NCBI GenBank assembly: GCA_020249825.1
Contig: JADCEX010000392.1
Location: 1 to 39,959, forward strand
DNA from: Roseomonas sp.
GTDB taxonomy: Bacteria; Pseudomonadota; Alphaproteobacteria; Acetobacterales; Acetobacteraceae
Direction: 5' to 3'
Length of the DNA stretch: 39,959 nt
Shown here: piece by piece, positions 9,154 to 17,471 of the stretch
Layout: the number at the start of each line of letters is the position of its first letter
How positions within the stretch are numbered: the stretch's first letter is position 1
Position numbers and translations under genes: made by a program
Notes under the pieces: model-generated
What the model was told of the DNA's origin: nothing
Databases searched by the model: none
What the model saw: only the letters and a program-made list of their open reading frames with translations

Positions 9154-10818
9154 ATGATCCGCCTCACTGAATTGCGCCTGCCGCTGAACCATCCGGAAGA
9201 CGCCTTGCGCGCCGCCGTGCTGCCGCGGCTTGGCATTGCCGATGCGGCGCTGAAGGCGATGTATGTCTTTCGCCGCGGCTATGATGCGCGCAAGCCCCAG
9301 GCGATCATGCTGGTCTATACGCTGGATTGCGAAGTTGCTGATGAAGCCGCGATTTTGGCCCGCCATGTGGGGGATCAACGTATCGGCCCGGCGCCGGATA
9401 CGGCTTATCGTTTTGTCGCCCGCGCGCCGGATGGCATGCGTCGCCCGGTGGTGGTGGGCACCGGGCCTTGCGGCTTTATGGCGGCGCTGCTGCTGGCGCA
9501 AATGGGCTTTCGCCCGCTGATCCTGGAACGCGGCAAGGTGGTGCGCGAACGCACAAAGGATACCTGGGGCCTATGGCGGCGCGGCGTACTGAACCCGGAA
9601 AGCAATGTGCAATATGGCGAAGGCGGCGCCGGCACTTTTTCCGATGGCAAGCTCTATAGCCAAATCCGCGACCCGCGCCATTACGGGCGGAAGGTACTGG
9701 CTGAATTCGTCAAGGCCGGCGCACCTGAGGAGATTTTGTATGTCTCCAAGCCGCATATCGGCACGTTTCGTCTGGTTTCCATGGTGGAGCATATCCGTGC
9801 GGAGATCGAAGCCCTGGGCGGTGAATACCGCTTTGGCGCGCGGGTGGGTGATGTACTGATTGAAACCGCCGCCGATGGTACGCGGCATTTGCGCGGCCTG
9901 GTGCTGGCCGGCGGTGAGGTGATTGAGGCGGATCACGCCATCCTCGCCCTTGGTCATAGCGCACGCGATAGCTTCGCCATGCTGCAAGCGCGTGGTGTTG
10001 CCATGCAGGCCAAGCCCTTTTCCATCGGTGTGCGCATTGAACACCCGCAAGGCATGATCGACCGCGCGCGTTTTGGCCCCAATGCTGGCAATCCGCTTTT
10101 GGGTGCGGCGGATTACAAGCTGGTGCATCACGCCAAAAATGGCCGCGCTGTCTATAGTTTTTGCATGTGCCCCGGCGGCACAGTGGTGGCCGCCACCAGT
10201 GAGGCCGGGCGCGTCGTCACCAATGGCATGAGCCAATATTCGCGCGCCGAACGCAATGCCAATGCCGGCATGGTGGTGGCGATCTCGCCGGGTGATTATC
10301 CCGGCGATGTGCTGGCTGGCATTGACTATCAACGCCATTGGGAAAGTGCCGCCTTTGCGGCGGGCGGAGGCGATTACCGAGCCCCCGCGCAGCTGGTGGG
10401 GGATTTCCTGGCGGGCCGCCCCAGCTCCGCGCTTGGCGATGTGCTGCCAAGCTATAAGCCGGGTGTGACGCCGACCGATCTCGGGCTCTGCCTGCCCGAT
10501 TTCGCAGTGGCGGCGATGCGCGAAGCGCTGCTGGCTTTCGATCAGCAATTGCCCGGCTTCGCGCGGCCAGATGCAGTGATGACCGGCGTTGAAACCCGCA
10601 CCAGCAGCCCCATTCGCATCCCGCGCGGCCTCGATTTTCAAAGCGTGAATACGGTGGGGCTTTTCCCGGCCGGTGAGGGCGCTGGTTATGCTGGCGGCAT
10701 CCTGAGCGCCGGCGTGGATGGCATTCGCGTGGCCGAGGCGCTGGCGCTGACCCTGACCGGCCAGCTCATCCCGCGCGACATGAGCCGTGGTGCGGAATCC
10801 AGCATGACCTATGGTTGA
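9154..10818 (+). CDS. NAD(P)/FAD-dependent oxidoreductase (COG2509-type uncharacterised FAD dehydrogenase)
   Basis: VVVGTGPCGFMAALLLAQMGFRPLILERG, YGEGGAGTFSDGKLYS, YSFCMCPGGTVVAATSEAG, GLFPAGEGAGYAGGILSAGVDG. Confidence 0.88.
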   Translation: MIRLTELRLPLNHPEDALRAAVLPRLGIADAALKAMYVFRRGYDARKPQAIMLVYTLDCEVADEAAILARHVGDQRIGPAPDTAYRFVARAPDGMRRPVVVGTGPCGFMAALLLAQMGFRPLILERGKVVRERTKDTWGLWRRGVLNPESNVQYGEGGAGTFSDGKLYSQIRDPRHYGRKVLAEFVKAGAPEEILYVSKPHIGTFRLVSMVEHIRAEIEALGGEYRFGARVGDVLIETAADGTRHLRGLVLAGGEVIEADHAILALGHSARDSFAMLQARGVAMQAKPFSIGVRIEHPQGMIDRARFGPNAGNPLLGAADYKLVHHAKNGRAVYSFCMCPGGTVVAATSEAGRVVTNGMSQYSRAERNANAGMVVAISPGDYPGDVLAGIDYQRHWESAAFAAGGGDYRAPAQLVGDFLAGRPSSALGDVLPSYKPGVTPTDLGLCLPDFAVAAMREALLAFDQQLPGFARPDAVMTGVETRTSSPIRIPRGLDFQSVNTVGLFPAGEGAGYAGGILSAGVDGIRVAEALALTLTGQLIPRDMSRGAESSMTYG

Positions 10819-10851
10819 GGCTTGCGGTAACGCGCAAGCCTTGCAAGGCTT
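10819..10851. repeat. Overlapping inverted repeats (8-bp stem hairpin and 16-bp perfect palindrome)
   Basis: GGCTTGCG-gtaacg-CGCAAGCC (10819-10840) overlapping AAGCCTTGCAAGGCTT (10836-10851). Confidence 0.85.
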
Positions 10852-10881
10852 CCAGATCAGAAATGAACAGGAGGAAACATC

Positions 10882-11634
10882 ATGCGCGTTGCAAACAAGG
10901 TAGCACTCATTACGGGTGCAGCTTCCGGCATGGGGGCTGCCACCGCGCGGCTATTGGCGCGCGAAGGTGCCAAGGTGGTGGTAGCCGATATGATGGAAGC
11001 CGAAGGCCGCGCCGTGGTGGCGGACATCGTGAAGGCCGGCGGCAGCGCCAGCTATCTGAATTTGGATGTGGCTGACGAAGCGCAATGGGAAGCAGCGATT
11101 GCTGCCGTGATGGCTGCCCATGGGCGGCTTGATGTGCTGGTGAATAATGCCGGCATTTCCGGCAGCAATACCAACAACCTTTATGACACGGCGCTGTGGG
11201 ACCGCATCATGGCGGTGAATGCACGCGGTGTGTTTCTGGGCGTGAAGCACGGCGTTGCTGCCATGCGGAAATCGGGCGGCGGGTCCATCATCAACCTATC
11301 CTCGATCTCAGGTGTGGTCGGGCAGGATCGTATTCATTGCGCCTATAATGCCTCAAAGGCGGCGGTGCGCTTGCTGACAAAATCTGTTGCGGTGCAGGAG
11401 GGCGCTTCGGGCATTCGGCTGAACACGGTCCATCCCGGCCTCATGCCGCCCATGCGCACCAGTGGCGCCACGGCTGATCCCGTGTTTCGCGCGAAAATGC
11501 TGGGCCATGTGCCCATGGGCCGCACCGGTGAAGTGGATGAGGTCGCCTACGCTATCCTGTTCCTGGCGTCTGACGAATCATCCTATATGACAGGCTCAGA
11601 AATGCATGTGGATGGCGGGTATCTCGCTTCCTGA
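10882..11634 (+). CDS. SDR family oxidoreductase
   Basis: KVALITGAASGMGAATARLLAREGAKVVVADM, NNAGISG, YNASKAAV motif, C-term SYMTGSEMHVDGGYLAS; SD AGGAGG at 10869-10874. Confidence 0.93.
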   Translation: MRVANKVALITGAASGMGAATARLLAREGAKVVVADMMEAEGRAVVADIVKAGGSASYLNLDVADEAQWEAAIAAVMAAHGRLDVLVNNAGISGSNTNNLYDTALWDRIMAVNARGVFLGVKHGVAAMRKSGGGSIINLSSISGVVGQDRIHCAYNASKAAVRLLTKSVAVQEGASGIRLNTVHPGLMPPMRTSGATADPVFRAKMLGHVPMGRTGEVDEVAYAILFLASDESSYMTGSEMHVDGGYLAS

Positions 11635-11661
11635 TCTGCCGCTTTGCTGCGCGGGTTGGCT

Positions 11662-12882
11662 TCAGATAACCCGCGCGGCGGCAAGCGCTTCCATTTCCGC
11701 TTCCGATAGCTTGAGCCAATCGCGATAAACTTCCTGATTATGCTCGCCCATGGCAGGGCCAAGCCAGCGCACTTCGCCCGGTGTTTCGGATAGCCGCGGC
11801 ACCAGATTGGGGATGGCCAATTCACCAACGCGCGGGTCCTGCATCGTCAGGATATTACCGCGCGCCTTGTATTGCGGGTCTTCGAAAATCTCATCAATCG
11901 CATAGACCGGGCCGCAGGGCACTTGCGCTTCCTCGCAGGTTTGCAGCAATTCATCGCGGGTGAAGCGGCTGGTCCAGGCGCCGACATAGGCATCCACCTC
12001 CGCGCGTGCGGCTTCGCGCTGACGAATGGTGCCCCATTTGCCATCATCGCCAAGCTCCGGCGCGCCCATGGCAGCCGCAAGCCGCGCGAAAATCTTGTCC
12101 GATGTGCAGGCAATCGCAATCCAGCGATTATCCTTCGTGGGGTAATGGCTATGCGGCACGACATTGACGGTACCTGGCCCCATGCGTTCACGCACATAGC
12201 CCTTGTGCTGAAAGGCCGGCGCCAATTCATCCAGGATGCGAAAGACAGGTTCATAAAGCCCGATATCCACCACCTGCCCGCGTCCTGTTTTGCGGCGCGC
12301 TTCCATGGCAAGGATCGCGCCCATGGCGCCGTAAATGCCCGAAAGATAATCCGGAATAGTGGCCGAACCTGGCGTCACTGGTGGGCGATCCGGATAGCCC
12401 GCCAGATAGGAAAGCCCACCAAAGGCATTGCCAATGCGCCCAAACCCCGGGCGGCCACTGTAAGGTCCGGTTTGGCCATAGCCTGAAATTCGCACCATGA
12501 TCAGGCGCGGGTTCACCGCATGCAGCACATCCCAGCCAATGCCCCATTTTTCCATAGTGCCGGGCTGGAAATTCTCCACCAGAATATCGGCTTCCGCGCA
12601 CATGCGCTTCAGCAATTCCGCCCCTTCGGGCTTGCGCAAATCAAGCGTCGCGGATTTCTTGTTCCGGCATTCGGAAAGCCAGGGCAGCGTATCGCCATTT
12701 GGTGTGACGGTGCCGAATTTGCGCAACGGGTCGCCCACCACCGGCAATTCCAGCTTGATCACCTCAGCGCCGAATTCCGCGAGTTGCGTGGTGGCGAAGG
12801 GGCCAGAAATGAAGGTGGAAACATCAATCACACGCACCCCTTCCAGCGGCAATATACGGGGTTCTGGCGCGACTTCAGACAT
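11662..12882 (-). CDS. CaiB/BaiF family CoA-transferase
   Basis: LPLEGVRVIDVSTFISGPFATTQLAEFGAEVIKLELP, LDLRKPEGAELLKRM, ADILVENFQPGTMEKWG, IMVRISGYGQTGPYSGRPGFG. Confidence 0.93.
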   Translation of the reverse strand: MSEVAPEPRILPLEGVRVIDVSTFISGPFATTQLAEFGAEVIKLELPVVGDPLRKFGTVTPNGDTLPWLSECRNKKSATLDLRKPEGAELLKRMCAEADILVENFQPGTMEKWGIGWDVLHAVNPRLIMVRISGYGQTGPYSGRPGFGRIGNAFGGLSYLAGYPDRPPVTPGSATIPDYLSGIYGAMGAILAMEARRKTGRGQVVDIGLYEPVFRILDELAPAFQHKGYVRERMGPGTVNVVPHSHYPTKDNRWIAIACTSDKIFARLAAAMGAPELGDDGKWGTIRQREAARAEVDAYVGAWTSRFTRDELLQTCEEAQVPCGPVYAIDEIFEDPQYKARGNILTMQDPRVGELAIPNLVPRLSETPGEVRWLGPAMGEHNQEVYRDWLKLSEAEMEALAAARVI

Positions 12883-12951
12883 TGGACGTTCCCTTGGCTT
12901 TCCCGAAAATCTGATGCGCGATCACGCCGCGCGTCAAGCGGAAGGCTGGCG

Positions 12952-14502
12952 CTATTCCGCCGCGCGGCCAATGAAGCTGCCTTCCGGCAGTGCTGGCGCG
13001 CGCGGCGCCTCACACCCCGTATCGCAGCAACGGCCCGGCTGTTTGGAAATGCGTTTGCCCTCATCCAGAATGCCGCGATCAAGCAGGCGCTCCACGAGCG
13101 CTGAGCGTTCCTCCACCGGGTAATTGCGCCAAATCTCGCGCTTCATTGCCTCAGGGCTGCCACCACCATGCAGCGAGATCACCGAATACCAACCGCCCTG
13201 GTTGGAAGCAGTCAAATCCTCCATGAAGCGCGCCACTTCCAGGCGCTTTTCCGCAGGCACATCCGCGCGCCCGGCCAGCACCGCCGCCAGAGATGCAGCG
13301 GTTTCCGGATTGTGATCCTCATCCGGGCCAGGCAGCGCCACGATCAACCCGCCCGAGACATAATGCGCCAGCCGGTGCATGTCATAAATCTGTGTTGCCA
13401 AAAGCAATTTTCCGATATTGCTGAAGACCGCATCGGGCATCATGGCGCCCGATTCGGCGCGCGTGCCATAGACGCTGGCAGCGACACCGCAGGCGAAGAA
13501 TCCTTCCACGATCTTGATCAAATCAACCATCGCATCACGGATATGGCCATGGCGGTCCGTATCCAGCCCATTGGCTTCAATCATCAGCGCGCCGGCGCCT
13601 ATCAGCAAATCACCAAAGCCCGCGCGTGCGGCAATGCAGGAATGGCGATGATGTGTGGCATAGCTGGTGGTGGTGTAGCCGGCTTCGACATGCTCACCCG
13701 CCATGAACACGCGGTCCCAAGGCACGAAGACATCATCAAACACCACAACGCCGGTAGCTTGGCCGTATTTGGCGCTGAATTTCGCGGCTGCCTCACCAGG
13801 TCTACCAGCCGGGCGCGCGACGATCATTACGCCCGGCGCATCGGCTGGCACGGCGCAATGCAGCGCGAAAGCGGCATCCTCGGCGGTCATGGTGCGGCAG
13901 GCCATGACCAGGAATTCATGGACATAAGGCGCGCCAGTCACAATGGCCTTGGTGCCGCGAATGATGATGCCATCTGCGCGGCGTTCTTTGATATGCACAT
14001 GCACATCTCGATTGGCCTGTTTGCCGGGCCGGGCAGAACGGTCGCCCTTCGCATCCGTCATCGCGATCCCAAGCGTGAGATCACGCGCCTGCACAGCATC
14101 CAGATAAGCCAGGAAGCGCTGATGCCTCTCCCCGCCATGCACGGCATCGGCAAGCTTGGTGCCCTGGTGCAGCGCATTCAACGCGTCATGCGCCAAATAG
14201 CGTTGCGCGCAGCCGGATTCACGGCAAACCAGGCGCACCGCTTCCAACTTGGCCAGCAAATCATCGCGGCTGCCATTGACATGCAGCATGCGATTGGCAA
14301 GGCGCCCGCTGCCTTCCTGCGTCGCTGTCATCAGCCCGGCGTATTCAGCGCGATGCGCGAAATCATAGGTCACGCCAATGGCATTGATCCCGGGCGCGAG
14401 CAGGGGCTCATCCGCGACACTCGCCACCTGGCGGCCATTGACGAAAACGCGCGGCTTCAGCGCCCGGAGCGATTCCCGATAATCGGCAGGAGTCATCAGC
14501 AT
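12952..14502 (-). CDS. 4-hydroxyphenylacetate 3-hydroxylase / 4-hydroxybutyryl-CoA dehydratase superfamily flavoprotein
   Basis: MTPADYRESLRALKPRVFVNG, NALHQGTKLAD, GTKAIVTGAPYVHEFLVM, FDDVFVPWDRVFMAGE, ARAGFGDLLIGAGALMIEANG. Start chosen at ATG 14502. Confidence 0.85.
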   Translation of the reverse strand: MLMTPADYRESLRALKPRVFVNGRQVASVADEPLLAPGINAIGVTYDFAHRAEYAGLMTATQEGSGRLANRMLHVNGSRDDLLAKLEAVRLVCRESGCAQRYLAHDALNALHQGTKLADAVHGGERHQRFLAYLDAVQARDLTLGIAMTDAKGDRSARPGKQANRDVHVHIKERRADGIIIRGTKAIVTGAPYVHEFLVMACRTMTAEDAAFALHCAVPADAPGVMIVARPAGRPGEAAAKFSAKYGQATGVVVFDDVFVPWDRVFMAGEHVEAGYTTTSYATHHRHSCIAARAGFGDLLIGAGALMIEANGLDTDRHGHIRDAMVDLIKIVEGFFACGVAASVYGTRAESGAMMPDAVFSNIGKLLLATQIYDMHRLAHYVSGGLIVALPGPDEDHNPETAASLAAVLAGRADVPAEKRLEVARFMEDLTASNQGGWYSVISLHGGGSPEAMKREIWRNYPVEERSALVERLLDRGILDEGKRISKQPGRCCDTGCEAPRAPALPEGSFIGRAAE

Positions 14503-14523
14503 GGCAAGGCTTCCCAAACTCGG

Positions 14524-14563
14524 TTGACGGGTAAAATCTAACACTGTTAAAATTATGACGTCA
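14524..14563 (+). promoter_or_regulatory. Divergent promoter/operator region for TetR regulator and HpaB-family gene
   Basis: TTGACG (14524-14529) - 18 bp - TAAAAT (14548-14553), with inverted repeat TAACA-C-TGTTA (14539-14549) and palindrome TGACGTCA (14556-14563). Confidence 0.5.
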
Positions 14564-15154
14564 ATGACCCGCCCGGACAAAAACGCCGCCAAGCGCGACC
14601 ATATCCTTGCTGCTGCCAAGGCGCTTTTCGCCGAGGCGGGGCTGGAAGGTGCCAGCCTGCGCGCCATTGCCGCACGTTCTGGCTATACGCCTGCCGCGCT
14701 TTATTTCCATTTCCCTTCGCGTGAGGCGATTTATGCCGAAGTGCTGCGCGATAGCTTGGCGCGCTTGACGGCAGCGGTGGAAGGGGGCGCGGCGCGCGAA
14801 GGGTTTCGCGGCGCGGCACTCGCCTTGTTTGATTTCTATGCTGCGCATCCGCAGGAATTGGCGCTGGGCTTTTATCTGGGTGGCGGAGGGCTAGCGCCAC
14901 GCGGGCTGGGGCAGGGGCTTGATCCCGGCTTGAATGCCGCGCTGCTGGCCGCATTGGCGCCCATGCGCGCGCTTGGCGGGCAGGAAGCTGCAACGGAAGC
15001 CTTCGCGCTCGCGGTTGGCTTGCTGGTGATGTCTGAAACACGCCGCATCCGGTTATTTGGGCTTTCCGCGCGCGCGCTGATGGAAAGCCATCTCGCAAGG
15101 CTGCCACAACGTCCAGGCTGCTGTGCTTGCCGCGCCATCGGCGCTGCGCGATGA
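14564..15154 (+). CDS. TetR/AcrR family transcriptional regulator
   Basis: N-terminal HTH KRDHILAAAKALFAEAGLEGASLRAIAARSGYTPAALYFHFPSREAIYAEVL. ATG 14564 preferred; ATG 14555 is also in frame. Confidence 0.9.
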   Translation: MTRPDKNAAKRDHILAAAKALFAEAGLEGASLRAIAARSGYTPAALYFHFPSREAIYAEVLRDSLARLTAAVEGGAAREGFRGAALALFDFYAAHPQELALGFYLGGGGLAPRGLGQGLDPGLNAALLAALAPMRALGGQEAATEAFALAVGLLVMSETRRIRLFGLSARALMESHLARLPQRPGCCACRAIGAAR

Positions 15155-15181
15155 TGCACTACGGGAAAAGGGAATACGCCG

Positions 15182-16531
15182 ATGAAGCAAATGACGCTGG
15201 TTGCCTTTCTGCAGGCGCAGAATTGTTCGAATTATGTGGGCTCCTGGCGGCATCCCGCGACCATGCAGGATTACCTCAGCCCGGAGTATTACCAGCGCAT
15301 CGCCCGCACGCTTGAAGCCGGCTGCTTTCATATGGCGTTTTTCGATGACCGCCTCGCCATGCCCGATATTCTGGGCCACGACCATGCGGAAGCGGTGCGC
15401 AACGGCATTCGCGTGGTGAAGCTTGATTTGATTTCGATCCTGACCGCGATGGGACTTGCCACCTCAAAACTCGGGCTCGGCGGCACCTATTCCACCACCT
15501 ATTACGAACCCTTCCATGTGGCGCGGGTTTTCGCGACACTTGATCACATGCTGGGCGGGCGCGCGGCCTGGAATGTGGTGACGTCACTGAATGACAGTGA
15601 AGCGCATAATATGGGCGCGGATGATCATCTGGAACATGATCTGCGCTATGACCGCGCGGATGAATTCATGGAAATCGTGCTGTCGCATTGGGATTCCTGG
15701 GGCGATGACGCCATCATCCAGGACCGGGAGAGCGGCATCTTCGCCGATGCCGCCAAGGTCCGGCGGCTGGACCATAAGGGCAAATGGTTCAAAAGCCGCG
15801 GCCCCTTCACTGTGCCGCGCACGCCGCAGGGGCGGCCCGTTCTGATCCAGGCTGGCCAAAGCGGTCGCGGCAAGAATTTTGCGGCGCGCTGGGGTGATCT
15901 GGTTTTCGTGATCTATCCGAATATGGAAGTCGCCAAGCGCGGCTATCGCGATTTCAAGGAACAGGTCGCTGCCTCTGGCCGGGACCCCGCCACAGTGCGC
16001 ATCTGTCCTGCCGTCTATTGTATTGTTGGCGAAACGGAAGCGGCGGCGCAGGAAAAGCGCGCCTTGATTGATGGCCTCGCCAAGCCGGTGGATGGGCTTT
16101 CGCTGTTGTCTGAGGCGCTGAATTATGATTTCGCGTCAAAAGCCTTGGATGATGCCTTCACCGATGATGAATTGGCCGGCATCAAGGGGCTGCAGGCGCT
16201 GCGCGACCGCGTGGTTGCTTCCAGCGGCAAGCGTAACCCTACCTTGCGCGATTTCGTGGAAATCACCGGGCGCGGCACCATTCGCGAATTCCCGGTTTTT
16301 TGCGGCACGCCAAAGCGCGTGGCTGATGAAATGCAGGCCTGGGTGGAAGGTGGTGCTTGCGATGGCTTCGTGCTGGCCGCAACCCATATGCCCGGCACCT
16401 ATGAGGAATTCGTGCGCCTGGTGGTGCCGGAATTGCAGCGCCGCGGTGTCTTCCGCAAGGAATTCACCGGCACGACGCTCCGCGAAAATCTCGGCCTGCC
16501 GCGCGCGGCACCCTTCGATTGGCAGCGCTAA
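15182..16531 (+). CDS. LLM class flavin-dependent monooxygenase (NtaA/SnaA/DszA-like)
   Basis: YYEPFHVARVFATLDHMLGGRAAWNVVTSLNDSEAHNMG, GRPVLIQAGQSGRGKNFAARWGDLVF, WVEGGACDGFVLAATHMPGTYEEFVRLVVPELQRRGVFRKEF. Confidence 0.92.
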   Translation: MKQMTLVAFLQAQNCSNYVGSWRHPATMQDYLSPEYYQRIARTLEAGCFHMAFFDDRLAMPDILGHDHAEAVRNGIRVVKLDLISILTAMGLATSKLGLGGTYSTTYYEPFHVARVFATLDHMLGGRAAWNVVTSLNDSEAHNMGADDHLEHDLRYDRADEFMEIVLSHWDSWGDDAIIQDRESGIFADAAKVRRLDHKGKWFKSRGPFTVPRTPQGRPVLIQAGQSGRGKNFAARWGDLVFVIYPNMEVAKRGYRDFKEQVAASGRDPATVRICPAVYCIVGETEAAAQEKRALIDGLAKPVDGLSLLSEALNYDFASKALDDAFTDDELAGIKGLQALRDRVVASSGKRNPTLRDFVEITGRGTIREFPVFCGTPKRVADEMQAWVEGGACDGFVLAATHMPGTYEEFVRLVVPELQRRGVFRKEFTGTTLRENLGLPRAAPFDWQR

Positions 16532-16537
16532 ACGCCA

Positions 16538-17311
16538 CTACATCCCCAGCACATGCTTCATGCCGTAAAGCGCGGGTGCCCGCCCATGCACCCAAAGCGC
16601 CGCGCGCACCGCGCCGGTCGCATAGACGCGCCGATCAAAGCTGCGATGCGTCAGGCTGATATGTTCTGAAGCAGCAGCGAAAAGCAGCGTGTGTTCGCCC
16701 ACCACTTGCCCGCCGCGCAAAGCCGCGAAGCCAATCGTGCCCGTGCCGCGCGGGCCGCAATGCCCATCGCGCCCACTTTCAATGCCGGCTTCTTCCATGG
16801 TGGTGCCGCGCCCTGCTGCCACAGCACGCCCCAAAGCGACTGCCGTGCCGGATGGCGCATCCACCTTTTGGCGGTGATGCATCTCAACAATCTCGGCGTC
16901 ATATTGCGCGCCGGGAAGCGCTGCGGCCATGCGTTCTGCAATCGCCAGAAACAGATTGACGCCGGGCGCGAAATTCGCGGCATAGACAATCGGCGCGCGC
17001 TTACCGGCTTCGGCCACCGCTGCTTCTGCGGCTGCTGAAAGCCCTGAACTGCCCAGGATGAATCCCTTGCCGCAGGCGGCAGCAGCGGCGGCATGGGCAG
17101 GCGCCGTATCCGCATGGGTGAAATCAATCACCACGTCGGAAGCGGCGAAAAGGGCGGCGATATCGGGAAAACTCGCTACACCCGCCGGTGCGGGCTTACC
17201 GCCCGCGCGCAAGGTGCCGCCCACACATACCGCACTAGCGGCGGTGACTTCCTCGATCAAAAGCTGGCCCATGCGCCCGGCCATGCCGGCAATACCGATG
17301 CGAATGCTCAT
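16538..17311 (-). CDS. dapB: 4-hydroxy-tetrahydrodipicolinate reductase
   Basis: IRIGIAGMAGRMGQLLIEEV, VVIDFTHADTAPAHAAAA, GSSGLS, ANFAPGVNLFLAIAERMAAAL, EIVEMHHRQKVDAPSGTAVALGRA. Confidence 0.95.
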   Translation of the reverse strand: MSIRIGIAGMAGRMGQLLIEEVTAASAVCVGGTLRAGGKPAPAGVASFPDIAALFAASDVVIDFTHADTAPAHAAAAAACGKGFILGSSGLSAAAEAAVAEAGKRAPIVYAANFAPGVNLFLAIAERMAAALPGAQYDAEIVEMHHRQKVDAPSGTAVALGRAVAAGRGTTMEEAGIESGRDGHCGPRGTGTIGFAALRGGQVVGEHTLLFAAASEHISLTHRSFDRRVYATGAVRAALWVHGRAPALYGMKHVLGM

Positions 17312-17371
17312 GGCGTTTCTCCCGCGATTTCAAACATTGTCTGCGCCAAGCCTAGGCCCTGTCCAGTCTTA

Positions 17372-17471
17372 GTGTTTTTCCGGCTCACCTTGGTTCACCG
17401 GAAAAACACAAAATCCTTGGTTTGATCGCATTTTCCGAGTCGCCAAGTGCTTCCACTTGGCTTGAAAATGC
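17372..17471. repeat. Two adjacent complex inverted repeats (REP-like / structured leader) between xerC and dapB
   Basis: GTGTTTTTCCGG (17372-17383)/CCGGAAAAACAC (17398-17409); GCATTTTC (17428-17435)/GAAAATGC (17464-17471) enclosing GCCAAGTG-cttc-CACTTGGC (17442-17461). Confidence 0.85.

Noticed and set aside
9571-10641. 356-aa minus-strand ORF opposite the FAD oxidoreductase
   Set aside because: Antisense shadow ORF of a well-supported gene.
11649-11676. GCGCGGGTT/AACCCGCGC hairpin between convergent SDR and CoA-transferase genes as a terminator
   Set aside because: Real 9-bp inverted repeat, but it overlaps the CoA-transferase coding end and lacks a T-tract in either direction.
13168-14541. 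457-aa plus-strand ORF opposite the HpaB-family gene
   Set aside because: Antisense shadow of a gene with clear family motifs.
17312-17471. Lysine riboswitch upstream of dapB
   Set aside because: The interval is too short and is made of simple symmetric inverted repeats; it does not show the multi-helix junction core expected of the lysine (L-box) riboswitch.
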